From: Thermohalobaculum sp039178805
GTDB lineage: Bacteria > Pseudomonadota > Alphaproteobacteria > Rhodobacterales > Rhodobacteraceae
DNA length: 20,075 nucleotides
Reading direction: 5' to 3'
Assembly (NCBI GenBank): GCA_039178805.1
Contig: JBCDFC010000073.1
Coordinates: 1 to 20,075, forward strand
In this document: piece after piece, positions 1-6,951 of the stretch
Position numbering within the stretch: the stretch's first letter is position 1
Layout: the number at the start of each line of letters is the position of its first letter
Position numbers and translations under genes: made by a program
The notes under the pieces: model-generated
What the model saw: only the letters and a program-made list of their open reading frames with translations
Databases searched by the model: none
What the model was told of the DNA's origin: nothing

Positions 1-174
1 CACCCGCAGCGCCGCGCCGCGGATTCTCAGCTGCCAATTCGTGCCATCCGGCAGTTTCAGCCGGATCACGCGCGGGTCTTTCCTGCGGATCGGCCGGACT
101 TCGGGGAGGAAGCCGAAGCCCGCGCCGCCGCAGAGACGCGTTGAGCCTTCCCAACACTTACCCGCCCTGCTTAA
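1..174 (-). pseudogene. Possible remnant of a larger gene (heparinase-like C-terminal segment?), cut by window edge
   Basis: On the minus strand a frame is open from position 174 to the window edge, bounded upstream by a stop at 177-175. The translation from about 138 onward looks like real beta-rich protein, with the stretch LPDGTNWQLRIRG, but no ATG, GTG or TTG in frame gives a credible start and there is no Shine-Dalgarno sequence. The segment is reminiscent of the C-terminal beta domain of heparinase II/III-like proteins, where a similar 'LP-G-W-R' pattern occurs, but this is a weak impression from memory. If it belongs to such a family the upstream 500 residues are missing, because asd occupies that space, so it would be a fragment. 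It could also be a chance open frame; a plus-strand frame open from 1 to 144 is an equally short rival. Confidence 0.2.
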
Positions 175-200
175 CTAAAAAGTCTACTTCACCCCTATGC

Positions 201-223
201 GCCGGCGCTGAGAGCGCGCCGGC
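201..223 (+). promoter_or_regulatory. Hairpin in the asd leader, abutting the Shine-Dalgarno site
   Basis: GCCGGCGC (201-208) is the exact reverse complement of GCGCCGGC (216-223), giving an 8-bp GC-only stem with a 7-nt loop. The asd ribosome binding site AGGAG (224-228) begins at the next base and the start codon is at 236. A stem this strong touching the ribosome binding site could modulate initiation. No lysine-riboswitch-like architecture is visible, because the whole leader is too short. No convincing sigma-70 promoter is seen in 145-200. Confidence 0.35.
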
Positions 224-235
224 AGGAGCACTGTC

Positions 236-1261
236 ATGAGCTATCGTGTCGCCGTCGTGGGCGCGACCGGAGCGGTCGGCCGCGAAATTCTCTCCATTCT
301 GGCGGAGCGGAACTTCCCGACGACGACGGTGCATGCGGTGGCGAGCGCCAAATCGGTCGGCCGCGAAGTCTCCTATGGGGAAGACGCTGTGTTGAAGGTC
401 GAAAGCCTGGATGATTTCGACTTCAAAGGCGTCGATATCGGCCTGTTCTCGCCGGGCGGCAAAATCTCAGCCCAGCACGCGCCGCGGGCGGCGAACGCCG
501 GCTGCGTGGTGGTGGACAACACCTCGCATTTCCGGATGGAGCCGGATGTGCCGCTGGTGGTTCCGGAAGTGAATCCGGGCGCCATCGCCGGCTATGGCAA
601 GCGCGGGATCATCGCGAACCCTAACTGCTCGACCATCCAGATGGTCGTCGCGCTCAAGCCGTTGCATGACCTGTTCGGGGTCAAGCGGGTCGTTGTCTCG
701 ACCTACCAATCCGTCTCGGGCGCGGGCAAAGACGGGATGGACGAGCTCTGGAACCAGACCAAGGGCCTCTATGTCCCCGGACAGGAAGTCGATCCGGCCA
801 AGTTCCAGAAGCAGATTGCCTTCAACATCATTCCCCAGATCGACGTCTTCATGGAGGACGGCTCGACCAAGGAGGAGTGGAAGATGGTGGCGGAGACGAA
901 AAAGATCGTCGATCCGACCATCAAAGTGCACGCGACTTGTGTGCGGGTGCCGGTCTTCGTCGGTCATTCTGAGGCGGTTTGGGTCGAATTCGAGGAGCCC
1001 TTGGACGAGGACGAGGCGCGCGAGATCCTGCGCCAGGCCCCGGGGATCATGGTCGTCGATAAGCGCGAGCCGGGCGGCTATGTGACGCCGGTGGACTGTG
1101 TGGGCGATTTCGCGACCTTCGTCTCGCGCCTGCGGACGGACCCGACGGTGGAGAACGGGCTCAGCTTCTGGTGCGTCTCCGACAACCTCCGCAAGGGTGC
1201 CGCCCTCAACGCCGTGCAGATCGCAGAACTCCTCGGCCGGCGCTGCCTGCAGCGGGCCTAA
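236..1261 (+). CDS. asd: Aspartate-semialdehyde dehydrogenase
   Basis: This cytoplasmic enzyme reduces L-4-aspartyl phosphate to L-aspartate 4-semialdehyde with NADPH, the branch-point step toward lysine/diaminopimelate, methionine and threonine. The protein is 341 residues, the usual length. The N-terminal Rossmann motif GATGAVG lies at residues 9-15. The catalytic cysteine is Cys131 in NPNCSTIQ, and the C-terminal substrate-side motif RVPVFVGHS contains the expected His244. The start is fixed by AGGAG at 224-228, seven bases before the ATG. It ends in TAA and is followed by a strong stem-loop, so it appears to be monocistronic. Identification is firm from the motifs and full-length similarity to the family. 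Confidence 0.97.
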   Translation: MSYRVAVVGATGAVGREILSILAERNFPTTTVHAVASAKSVGREVSYGEDAVLKVESLDDFDFKGVDIGLFSPGGKISAQHAPRAANAGCVVVDNTSHFRMEPDVPLVVPEVNPGAIAGYGKRGIIANPNCSTIQMVVALKPLHDLFGVKRVVVSTYQSVSGAGKDGMDELWNQTKGLYVPGQEVDPAKFQKQIAFNIIPQIDVFMEDGSTKEEWKMVAETKKIVDPTIKVHATCVRVPVFVGHSEAVWVEFEEPLDEDEAREILRQAPGIMVVDKREPGGYVTPVDCVGDFATFVSRLRTDPTVENGLSFWCVSDNLRKGAALNAVQIAELLGRRCLQRA

Positions 1262-1289
1262 CCGGCGGGGCGTCGCCGCTGTCCAGGAT

Positions 1290-1317
1290 GCGCAAGGGTG
1301 CCCAAGCGCCCTTGCGC
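1290..1317 (+). terminator. Stem-loop downstream of asd
   Basis: GCGCAAGGGTGC (1290-1301) pairs with GCGCCCTTGCGC (1306-1317) around a CCAA tetraloop: a 12-bp stem with one G-U pair. It starts 29 bases after the asd stop. No T tract follows (the next bases are CCCCACC), so it is either an atypical terminator or an mRNA 3'-end stabiliser separating asd from the tRNA gene. Confidence 0.6.
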
Positions 1318-1350
1318 CCCCACCAACCCTCCGCTATGTCCCGCGCCGTC

Positions 1351-1426
1351 GCCGGTATAGCTCAGCTGGTAGAGCACGTCATTCGTAATGATGGGGTCGG
1401 GGGTTCGAGTCCCTCTACCGGCACCA
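1351..1426 (+). tRNA. tRNA-Thr, anticodon CGT
   Basis: A complete 76-nt cloverleaf with CCA encoded. The acceptor stem is GCCGGTA (1351-1357) with TACCGGC (1416-1422), discriminator A1423, CCA 1424-1426. The D arm is GCTC/GAGC. The anticodon stem CGTCA/TGATG encloses the loop TTCGTAA (1382-1388), so the anticodon is CGT (1384-1386), which reads ACG. The T arm is GGGGG-TTCGAGT-CCCTC with one G-U pair. G35 and U36 and the G1-C72, C2-G71 pairs fit threonine identity. The downstream 1427-1460 holds only a weak ACCAA/TTGGT hairpin. Confidence 0.97.
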
Positions 1427-2339
1427 CAATACCAAACACTTAAATAGTTTCTTGGTCCGAGCAGGATTGCAGAGATCTCCCTGGGGGACCGTGGGGGGAC
1501 CGGAAATCCGGCACACAGACGACGCTCACTTGGCCTCCAGCCAGCACCCTTGCGGCCGACCAAGGATCCGCCACGAGTGGCAGTTCAGTTGCTGCGTTTA
1601 TCATCCTCGGCAGTCGTTCATTCTTCGCGATCCAATGACCATTTAGCCATGCTATAGAGCCGAAGTCCGAATGAGTGACGATGAAATTGATCGAAGAGCT
1701 CATGCGCTTTACCAGGTCTTCGAAAGATGGTTGCGCGGCTTCGTAACCTGCGCGGATTGCGATAAGCCGCTGCGCTCAAGCCATTCGACCAGCATGACGG
1801 GCAAACGCCACGCCTACTATCTCTGCCAGACGAAGGGCTGTGGCTCCTATGGCAAGTCGATCAGGCGCGCGAAGATCGAGGGTGACGTCGAAGAGTTGCT
1901 GAAGGACATGCGCCCGTCAGCCAGCCTCTTCGCGTTGGCACGTGCCATGTTCATGGATGCGTGGTCGCAGCGCAGCGATCAGGCGAAAGAAATCTCCAAG
2001 GCGCTGAAGCGCGACCTCACGCAGTTGGAAAAGCAGATGGAGGTCATGTTCGACCGCATCGCCGACGCAACCAGCCCGACCGCAATCAAAGCCTATGAGC
2101 GGCGGATCGATGCGTTGGAAAAGGAGCGCTTGGTCGTCGAGGACAAACTGCAGCGCGCGGGTGTCGAAAGGTGTGCGAAGGGCGACGACGCCAAAGAGAA
2201 ACTAGAACTTGCCCTGCGATTCCTCTCAAACCCTTGGAAACTATGGGCATCCGGCGATATCGAGTTGCGCCGATTGGTCCTCAAACTGGCCTTCGCAGAG
2301 CGCCTGCCGTACTGTCGGAAATCAGGACCTAGAACTCCC

Positions 2340-2363
2340 AAAACCACCTTGCCTTTCAAGGTG
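2340..2363 (-). terminator. Rho-independent terminator of tRNA-Leu, lying inside the recombinase remnant
   Basis: Read on the minus strand, CACCTTG (2363-2357) and CAAGGTG (2351-2345) form a perfect 7-bp stem with a 5-nt loop, followed by G and then TTTT (2343-2340). It sits 32 bases past the CCA of tRNA-Leu, the right place for its terminator. On the plus strand the same bases encode the recombinase TTLPFKV segment. The T run is short, so efficiency is uncertain. Confidence 0.6.
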
Positions 2364-2394
2364 ATAGAGGGAATTCAAACGCCTGATTGTATGA

Positions 2395-2479
2395 TGGTGC
2401 CCAGGAGAAGACTCGAACTTCCACGGGTTGCCCCACACGGACCTGAACCGTGCGCGTCTACCAATTCCGCCACCTGGGC
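2395..2479 (-). tRNA. tRNA-Leu, anticodon CAG
   Basis: An 85-nt class II tRNA with encoded CCA on the minus strand. The acceptor stem is GCCCAGG with CCTGGGC, discriminator A, CCA at 2397-2395. The anticodon stem CACGG/CCGTG holds the loop TTCAGGT, so the anticodon is CAG (2445-2443), which reads CTG. The long variable arm TGGGG-CAA-CCCGT is typical of leucine tRNA. The T arm is GGAAG-TTCGAGT-CTTCT. It faces tRNA-Thr, with the recombinase remnant between them. Confidence 0.97.
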
Positions 2480-2527
2480 ACACCGACCTCTCGGTGCGTG
2501 CGGTGACGTAATGGAGGCGCCCGGTCC

Positions 2528-2851
2528 ATGTCAACGTGCCTGGCCTCGGACCACGCCCTAGCCGCGCTGACCCAGGCGGCGGATCGTATCGCCATCTCGG
2601 ACCCAGACGGTGTCTCGTGCGCTGGAAAGATGGACGCCGCAAACCCATTCATCGATGCCGTTGACTTCGCGATGGGGTGCTTCGCCGGCAAGGCATGCCT
2701 GCCTGAAGCGCGTCAGGTGCCGTTCGATCGGCCCCGGCAGCCCCGGCAGCCCCGGCCGAAGTCCGGACGTCGCTCGACGAGCCGCTCATATTCAACAGCC
2801 ATTGTGAGGATGGGCGGCAGCGGGCCTGCGTCGAATGCGTCAAGGACCTAG
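2528..2851 (+). CDS. Doubtful small hypothetical ORF
   Basis: A 107-codon frame preceded by GGAGG at 2514-2518, nine bases before the ATG. The first 65 or so codons have roughly three quarters G/C in third positions, similar to real genes here, but the product is not recognised and the last third is a low-complexity Pro/Arg/Ser tail that includes a short tandem repeat. The overlapping minus-strand frames are just as long. It may be a gene remnant or chance. The remainder of 2480-2998, between tRNA-Leu and the next gene, shows nothing else I can identify. Confidence 0.2.
   Translation: MSTCLASDHALAALTQAADRIAISDPDGVSCAGKMDAANPFIDAVDFAMGCFAGKACLPEARQVPFDRPRQPRQPRPKSGRRSTSRSYSTAIVRMGGSGPASNASRT
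2732..2758 (+). repeat. Short tandem repeat, 9-bp unit
   Basis: CCCCGGCAG occurs twice in tandem (2732-2740, 2741-2749) and is followed by a third copy with two mismatches, CCCCGGCCG (2750-2758). It lies in the poorly coding spacer upstream of the NDUFA9-like gene. Confidence 0.6.
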
Positions 2852-2998
2852 AGCTACGATTTGCGCGCAACGCCGGCGGTCGGAGGGCGACCTGCGGCAT
2901 CATCGCCGTTGGCAATGTGCGGTGTGCCGTCTGCCCAACGTCGTATCCGAAGCTATGTCGTGGAACTGGACGCTCAAATTGCTACCCGAGAGGTACCG

Positions 2999-3976
2999 AT
3001 GACGACCCTTGCCAGCGACGCGCCTATTGCCGCTGTGATCGGCGGATCCGGATTTGTGGGGCGGTATGTGACACAAGCGCTGGCCAAGCGGGGCTGGCGT
3101 GTTCGCGTGGGCTGTCGACGGCCGAACGAGGCGCTCTTCGTCAAGCCCTATGGTGTCGTGGGGCAGGTCGAGCCTGTGCTCTGCAATGTGCGCGATGACG
3201 ACTCGATCGCAGCTATCGCCGAGGGTGCGGATTGCGTGATCTATTCGGTCGGTATCCTCTTCGCGACGGGCAAAAACACATTCGCCGCGGTTCAGGCCGA
3301 GGGGCCAGCGCGGGCGGCGAAGGCGGCCAAGGCGGCGGGGGTCGAGCGGTTCGTGCTGATCTCGGCCATCGGTGCGGATGCGGAGAGCCCGGTCGCTTAC
3401 GCCAAGACGAAGGCCGAGGGGGAGGCAGCGGTTCTTGCCGAGTATCCGGAGGCGGTGATCTTGCGCCCCTCGATCGTCTTCGGGCCCGAGGATCAGTTCT
3501 TCAACCGCTTTGCCGGGATGGCACGGTTCTCACCCGTCATCCCAGTAGTCGGGGGATCGACGAAGTTTCAGCCTGTCTGGGTTCAGGACGTGGCGGAGGC
3601 GACGGCGAAGGCCGCCATGGGTGAGGCTGCGGCGGGCATCTATGAGTTGGGGGGGCCGGGCGTCTACAGCTTCAAAGAGCTGATGGAGATGATGCTGAAG
3701 GTGATCCGCCGGAAACGCCGCGTCTTTGACATCCCCATCCCGATCGGGCGGCTGCAGGGTAAGGTCATGCAGCTCTTGCCTAACCCGCCGCTCACCGAAG
3801 ATCAGGTGAAGATGCTGGCCAACGACAATGTGGTGAGCGAGGGGGCAAAGGGGTTTGCCGATCTTGGCATCGAGCCCGAGGCGCCCGAAGGGATCATCGA
3901 GAGCTATCTCGTGCGCTTCCGGCCGAAGGGGCAATACACCGATATGATCGAGGCCGCGCGGAGCCGGCAGTCCTAA
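2999..3976 (+). CDS. NDUFA9-like complex I-associated NAD(P)-binding protein (atypical SDR)
   Basis: The 325-residue product is an extended/atypical short-chain dehydrogenase of the kind annotated as 'complex I NDUFA9 subunit family'. NDUFA9 is an accessory NADPH-binding subunit of respiratory complex I in mitochondria and some alphaproteobacteria; a direct role in complex I here is inference. The N-terminal nucleotide motif GGSGFVG is at residues 15-21 and a YAKTK (YxxxK-type) motif at 134-138; ILRPSIVFGPEDQFFNRF follows in the second half, as in the family. The frame extends upstream to 2861, but that part has no protein character; the ATG at 2999 is preceded by GAGAGG (2988-2993) and directly starts the conserved domain. 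It is convergent with the minus-strand membrane-protein pair. Confidence 0.88.
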   Translation: MTTLASDAPIAAVIGGSGFVGRYVTQALAKRGWRVRVGCRRPNEALFVKPYGVVGQVEPVLCNVRDDDSIAAIAEGADCVIYSVGILFATGKNTFAAVQAEGPARAAKAAKAAGVERFVLISAIGADAESPVAYAKTKAEGEAAVLAEYPEAVILRPSIVFGPEDQFFNRFAGMARFSPVIPVVGGSTKFQPVWVQDVAEATAKAAMGEAAAGIYELGGPGVYSFKELMEMMLKVIRRKRRVFDIPIPIGRLQGKVMQLLPNPPLTEDQVKMLANDNVVSEGAKGFADLGIEPEAPEGIIESYLVRFRPKGQYTDMIEAARSRQS

Positions 3977-4127
3977 AGCGCGCCGTTAGTGCGAAGCGCG
4001 GCTGCCTCGATCACTGTCATGCATGAGCTCCATTCGGGCGTCTATCACCGGGTGCTGGATTGCCGGGTCGTAGCCGTCAATGACGGTAGCTTGTGTCTGA
4101 GCTGAACCGCTCGGAGCAGTTGCGCGA

Positions 4128-4376
4128 CTACGAGATCAGGCGAGCGGTGAAGACGAGGATCACCGCGCCGATGGCGGCGACGAGGATTGTGTCGAGGAGC
4201 GGCGTGCCTGTGTTGATGTTGATGCCGAGGGCCGGGAGGACGAGCCCACCGACGACGGAGCCGAGGACGCCCCAGATCAGGTACTTGATGAGCCCCCCGC
4301 CGCCGACGATGAAGCTGGCCAGCCAGCCCGCGACGATCCCGATGATGGCGACGGCGATCAGCGATCCGATCTGCAT
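4128..4376 (-). CDS. GlsB/YeaQ/YmgE-type small membrane protein
   Basis: The 82-residue product begins at the ATG at 4376-4374, preceded by AAGGA on the minus strand. Three hydrophobic segments rich in Gly, Ala and Ile cover almost the whole length (roughly 4-24, 28-48 and 60-80), with the characteristic GWLASFIVGGGG and GVLGSVVGGL stretches. This is the transglycosylase-associated (Transgly_assoc) family, whose members are small inner-membrane proteins often linked to stress responses; the biochemical role is not established and there is no transglycosylase catalytic domain. The start lies 29 bases after the uppP stop, so the two are probably co-transcribed. Downstream, 4074-4086 has a short CCGTC/GACGG hairpin without a T tract; otherwise 3977-4127 holds nothing recognisable. 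Confidence 0.88.
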   Translation of the reverse strand: MQIGSLIAVAIIGIVAGWLASFIVGGGGLIKYLIWGVLGSVVGGLVLPALGININTGTPLLDTILVAAIGAVILVFTARLIS

Positions 4377-4405
4377 GGCGAGATCCTTGTGAGCGGTGTG
4401 TCCGG

Positions 4406-5212
4406 TCAGCTGTAGACGAGCGCCAAAAGGGCGGCACCCAGGATCACGCGGTAGATCACGAAGGGCAGCATCGTCCAGTTCTGGCGAAACATGCGCATCA
4501 TCACGGTGAGCGCGAGGAGCGCGGCGAGACAGGAGAGCGCGGCGCCGAACATCAGTTCCGCGCCCAAGACGAACGCGCCATCGGTGATCACGCCGGCCGT
4601 TTCCAGCACGCTGGCGGCGAGGATGATGGGGATGGCCATCAGGAGGGCGAGCCGCGCAGCCTCGTCGCGCCGGAAGCCGAGCGCGCGCGCCATCGTCATC
4701 GTGATACCTGAGCGGGAGACGCCGGGGATGAGCGCGGTGGCTTGGGCAAAGCCCATCGCGATCGCGGCCGGCCAGCCAAAGGCCCGTTCGGTAAGCTGGG
4801 CTTCGTCGCGACGGTCGACGAGCCAGAGGAGGATGCCGCCGAGGAGCGTGGACCAACCGATGATCTCCATCGAGCGTAGGCCCTCGTCGAGGCCACTGAG
4901 CTTCAGCACCAAACCGGCTAGGACCGCCGGGACTGTCGCAACACCGATCAGCAGCGCGAGCCTTGCGTCGGCTGTGTCGAAGCGGAGCCTTAGAAGATCG
5001 ATGCCGCCGGTGATGAGCCGTGCGACATCGCCGCGGAAGTAGAGGCACACGGCGATGAGCGTGCCGAAATGCACGGCCACATCCATTGTGACGCCCTGAT
5101 CGGCGCGGCCCGTGAGGAGCGGCCAGAGGATAAGATGGGCGGAGGAAGAGATCGGCAGGAACTCGGTAACGCCCTGAATGATCGCCAGCACCACGATGTC
5201 GAACAGGCTCAT
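4406..5212 (-). CDS. uppP: Undecaprenyl-diphosphatase (UppP/BacA)
   Basis: This integral membrane phosphatase removes a phosphate from undecaprenyl pyrophosphate to recycle the lipid carrier for peptidoglycan and other envelope polymers; overproduction of family members gives bacitracin resistance. The product is 268 residues and almost wholly hydrophobic. The two signature motifs are present: QGVTEFLPISSSAHL (residues 13-27, with catalytic-region Glu17) and PGVSRSG (163-169, Arg167). The usual SSSGH is SSSAH here, a variant I associate with another branch of the family rather than a defect. A start ten codons further upstream is possible, but ATG 5212-5210 is chosen because GAGGGGA precedes it and the conserved helix begins there. 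It leads the pair with the YeaQ-like gene and is divergent from gltD. Confidence 0.95.
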   Translation of the reverse strand: MSLFDIVVLAIIQGVTEFLPISSSAHLILWPLLTGRADQGVTMDVAVHFGTLIAVCLYFRGDVARLITGGIDLLRLRFDTADARLALLIGVATVPAVLAGLVLKLSGLDEGLRSMEIIGWSTLLGGILLWLVDRRDEAQLTERAFGWPAAIAMGFAQATALIPGVSRSGITMTMARALGFRRDEAARLALLMAIPIILAASVLETAGVITDGAFVLGAELMFGAALSCLAALLALTVMMRMFRQNWTMLPFVIYRVILGAALLALVYS

Positions 5213-5277
5213 CTTCCCCTCATCGCGCTGCGCCATCGGCATCTGGAGGAAGAGGAGTCAGTCGCGCAAGGGGCAAG

Positions 5278-5300
5278 TTATGACAGTGATACTGACTTAA
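5278..5300. promoter_or_regulatory. Imperfect dyad in the uppP-gltD divergent region
   Basis: TTATGACAGT (5278-5287) and ACTGACTTAA (5291-5300) flank GAT and match as inverted repeats at 8 of 10 positions. The surrounding 5275-5325 is distinctly AT-rich compared with the rest of the window, as expected of a promoter region. A transcription factor operator for uppP or gltD is possible; I could not assign a -35/-10 pair with confidence for either gene. Confidence 0.3.
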
Positions 5301-5462
5301 TTTCCGCTTCGTATCTAGTCGACAACGCAATTGAGCGGTGGGTGGGCTGATTAAAGGTCAGCATTTTTGCCTTTTCATGCCCGCGCCCGTGATGTATGGG
5401 CGTGCGCTCTAGGCAATGCTGGCCACAAGCCGGCTGATCCCAGGCTGACATGGAGGCGCGCT

Positions 5463-6896
5463 ATGGCGCAGCGGATGTTGAAGTTCGTGAGCGTCGACCG
5501 GCAAACGCCGGAGAAGCGTCACGCGCGGGAGCGGCGCGAGGATTTCGGCGAGATTTATCGGGAGTACGCGCGGGAGAAGGCCGAGGAGCAGGCCGCGCGC
5601 TGCAGCCAATGCGGCGTGCCCTTTTGCCAGTCCGGCTGTCCCTTGCACAACAACATCCCCGACTGGCTGAAGGCCACCGCCGAGAACCGGCTGCGTGAGG
5701 CCTATGAACTGTCCGCGGCGACCAACACTTTCCCTGAAATCTGCGGCCGGATCTGCCCGCAGGATCGGCTCTGCGAGGGTAACTGCGTCATCGAGCAGTC
5801 GGGCCACGGGACGGTCACTATCGGGGCCGTCGAGAAATACATCACGGAAACCGCCTGGGAGGAGGGTTGGGTCGAGATCCCAAAGCCCGCTCAGGAGCTG
5901 GAGGGTTCGGTCGGGATCATCGGTGCGGGGCCCGCAGGGCTCGCCGCGGCAGACCGGCTGCGGCGCATGGGCTTTCAGGTCACGATCTACGATCGCTACG
6001 ACCGCTCTGGTGGGCTACTGATCTATGGCATTCCGGGCTTCAAGCTTGAGAAGGACGTCGTCACGCGGCGGAACGAGCAGCTTGAGAAGGCGGGCGTCGT
6101 CTTCAAGCTGAACACCAATGTCGGTGAGGACATCTCGTTCGATGAGATCCGGGCGGCCCATGACGCGGTGCTGATCGGGACGGGCGTCTACAAAACGCGC
6201 GAGGTCGCGGGCCCAGGCGTCGGCATGGCGGGGCTCGTGCAGGCGCTCGACTATCTGACTGCATCGAACCGCAAGGGGCTGGGCGACGAAGTCTCCGATT
6301 TCGACGACGGGACGCTGGATGCCGAGGGCAAGCGGGTCGTGGTCATCGGCGGGGGCGACACAGCGATGGACTGTGTGCGCACGGCGATCCGCCAAGGGGC
6401 CACCTCGGTCAAATGCATGTACCGTCGCGACCGCGCCAACATGCCCGGCAGCCAGCGCGAGGTGGCGAATGCCGAGGAAGAGGGTGTTGAGTTCCAGTGG
6501 CTGACCGCCCCCAAGGCCTTTATGGGCGACAACCGGGTGACGGGCGTTCGCGCCGTCGAGATGCGCCTCGGCGCGCCGGATCCGACGGGGCGGCAGGCGC
6601 CGGAAGAGGTGCCGGGCTCGGAGTTCACTGAGGGCTGCGATCTCGCGATCCAGGCGCTCGGTTTCGAGCCCGAGGATCTGCCGCGGCTTTGGGGTGTGTC
6701 CGGGCTCGAGGTCTCGCGCTGGGGCACGATCAAGGCGGATTTCCGGACCCACGAGACCTCGCTGCCGGGCGTCTATGCGGCGGGCGATATCGTACGGGGC
6801 GCGAGCCTGGTGGTCTGGGCGATCCGCGACGGGCGGGAGGCGGCTGATGCGATCGCCGAACGCCTGCTGACCGGCGCGGCCGTTGCGGCAGAATGA
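5463..6896 (+). CDS. gltD: Glutamate synthase (NADPH) small subunit
   Basis: The beta subunit of NADPH-dependent glutamate synthase: its FAD takes electrons from NADPH and passes them through Fe-S centres to the large subunit. The protein is 477 residues, the normal length. The N-terminal ferredoxin-like domain has the cysteine sets C47, C50, C55, C59 and C94, C98, C104, C108. The FAD site is GIIGAGPAG (151-159), and the NADPH site is VVVIGGGDT (292-300). The frame opens upstream at 5367, but ATG 5463 is chosen because GGAGG (5452-5456) sits six bases before it and MAQRMLKF is the usual family start. It lies upstream of gltB on the same strand with a 193-base structured spacer, the reverse of the gltBD order of enterobacteria. 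Confidence 0.96.
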   Translation: MAQRMLKFVSVDRQTPEKRHARERREDFGEIYREYAREKAEEQAARCSQCGVPFCQSGCPLHNNIPDWLKATAENRLREAYELSAATNTFPEICGRICPQDRLCEGNCVIEQSGHGTVTIGAVEKYITETAWEEGWVEIPKPAQELEGSVGIIGAGPAGLAAADRLRRMGFQVTIYDRYDRSGGLLIYGIPGFKLEKDVVTRRNEQLEKAGVVFKLNTNVGEDISFDEIRAAHDAVLIGTGVYKTREVAGPGVGMAGLVQALDYLTASNRKGLGDEVSDFDDGTLDAEGKRVVVIGGGDTAMDCVRTAIRQGATSVKCMYRRDRANMPGSQREVANAEEEGVEFQWLTAPKAFMGDNRVTGVRAVEMRLGAPDPTGRQAPEEVPGSEFTEGCDLAIQALGFEPEDLPRLWGVSGLEVSRWGTIKADFRTHETSLPGVYAAGDIVRGASLVVWAIRDGREAADAIAERLLTGAAVAAE

Positions 6897-6951
6897 CGGG
6901 CCGCGTGATGGGCCGCCCCATGGCGCTGACGCCGTCCTGTGCAGCGGCGGT

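Larger units (their letters stand above)
1671..2561 (+). pseudogene. Large serine recombinase remnant, C-terminal part only
   Basis: The frame of 296 codons carries the C-terminal half of a large serine recombinase. It has the recombinase zinc-ribbon (VTCADC at about residues 25-30, then YYLCQTKGCGSYGKS at about 49-63), followed by a long charged coiled-coil-like helix (about 100-165) and the family's typical end (LRFLSNPWKLWASG, then LAFAERLPYCR). The resolvase catalytic domain with its active-site serine and the DNA-binding recombinase domain are absent: similarity begins abruptly near LRGFVTC (about 1728), and nothing in 1430-1670 encodes them. The natural C-terminus is probably near 2370; the rest of the frame (from about 2395) is the antisense of tRNA-Leu plus spacer. 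By eye this stretch is less GC-rich than its neighbours, consistent with transfer. It should not be an active recombinase. Confidence 0.85.

Noticed and set aside
145..235. Lysine riboswitch ahead of asd
   Set aside because: The leader is under 100 bases and contains just one simple hairpin; the multi-helix lysine aptamer cannot fit.
1427..1670. Attachment-site repeat of the tRNA-Thr 3' end
   Set aside because: I looked for a second copy of the tRNA 3' end across 1427-2400 and found only trivial matches such as CCGGCAC, so no att pair can be claimed.
2861..2998. 46-codon N-terminal extension of the NDUFA9-like protein
   Set aside because: The extension lacks family similarity, and the ATG at 2999 has a ribosome binding site and begins just before the conserved Rossmann motif.
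4377..5048. Upstream extension of the YeaQ-like frame to 306 codons
   Set aside because: Only the last 82 codons look like protein; the rest is the uppP gene read in a wrong frame. The ATG at 4376 has its own ribosome binding site.
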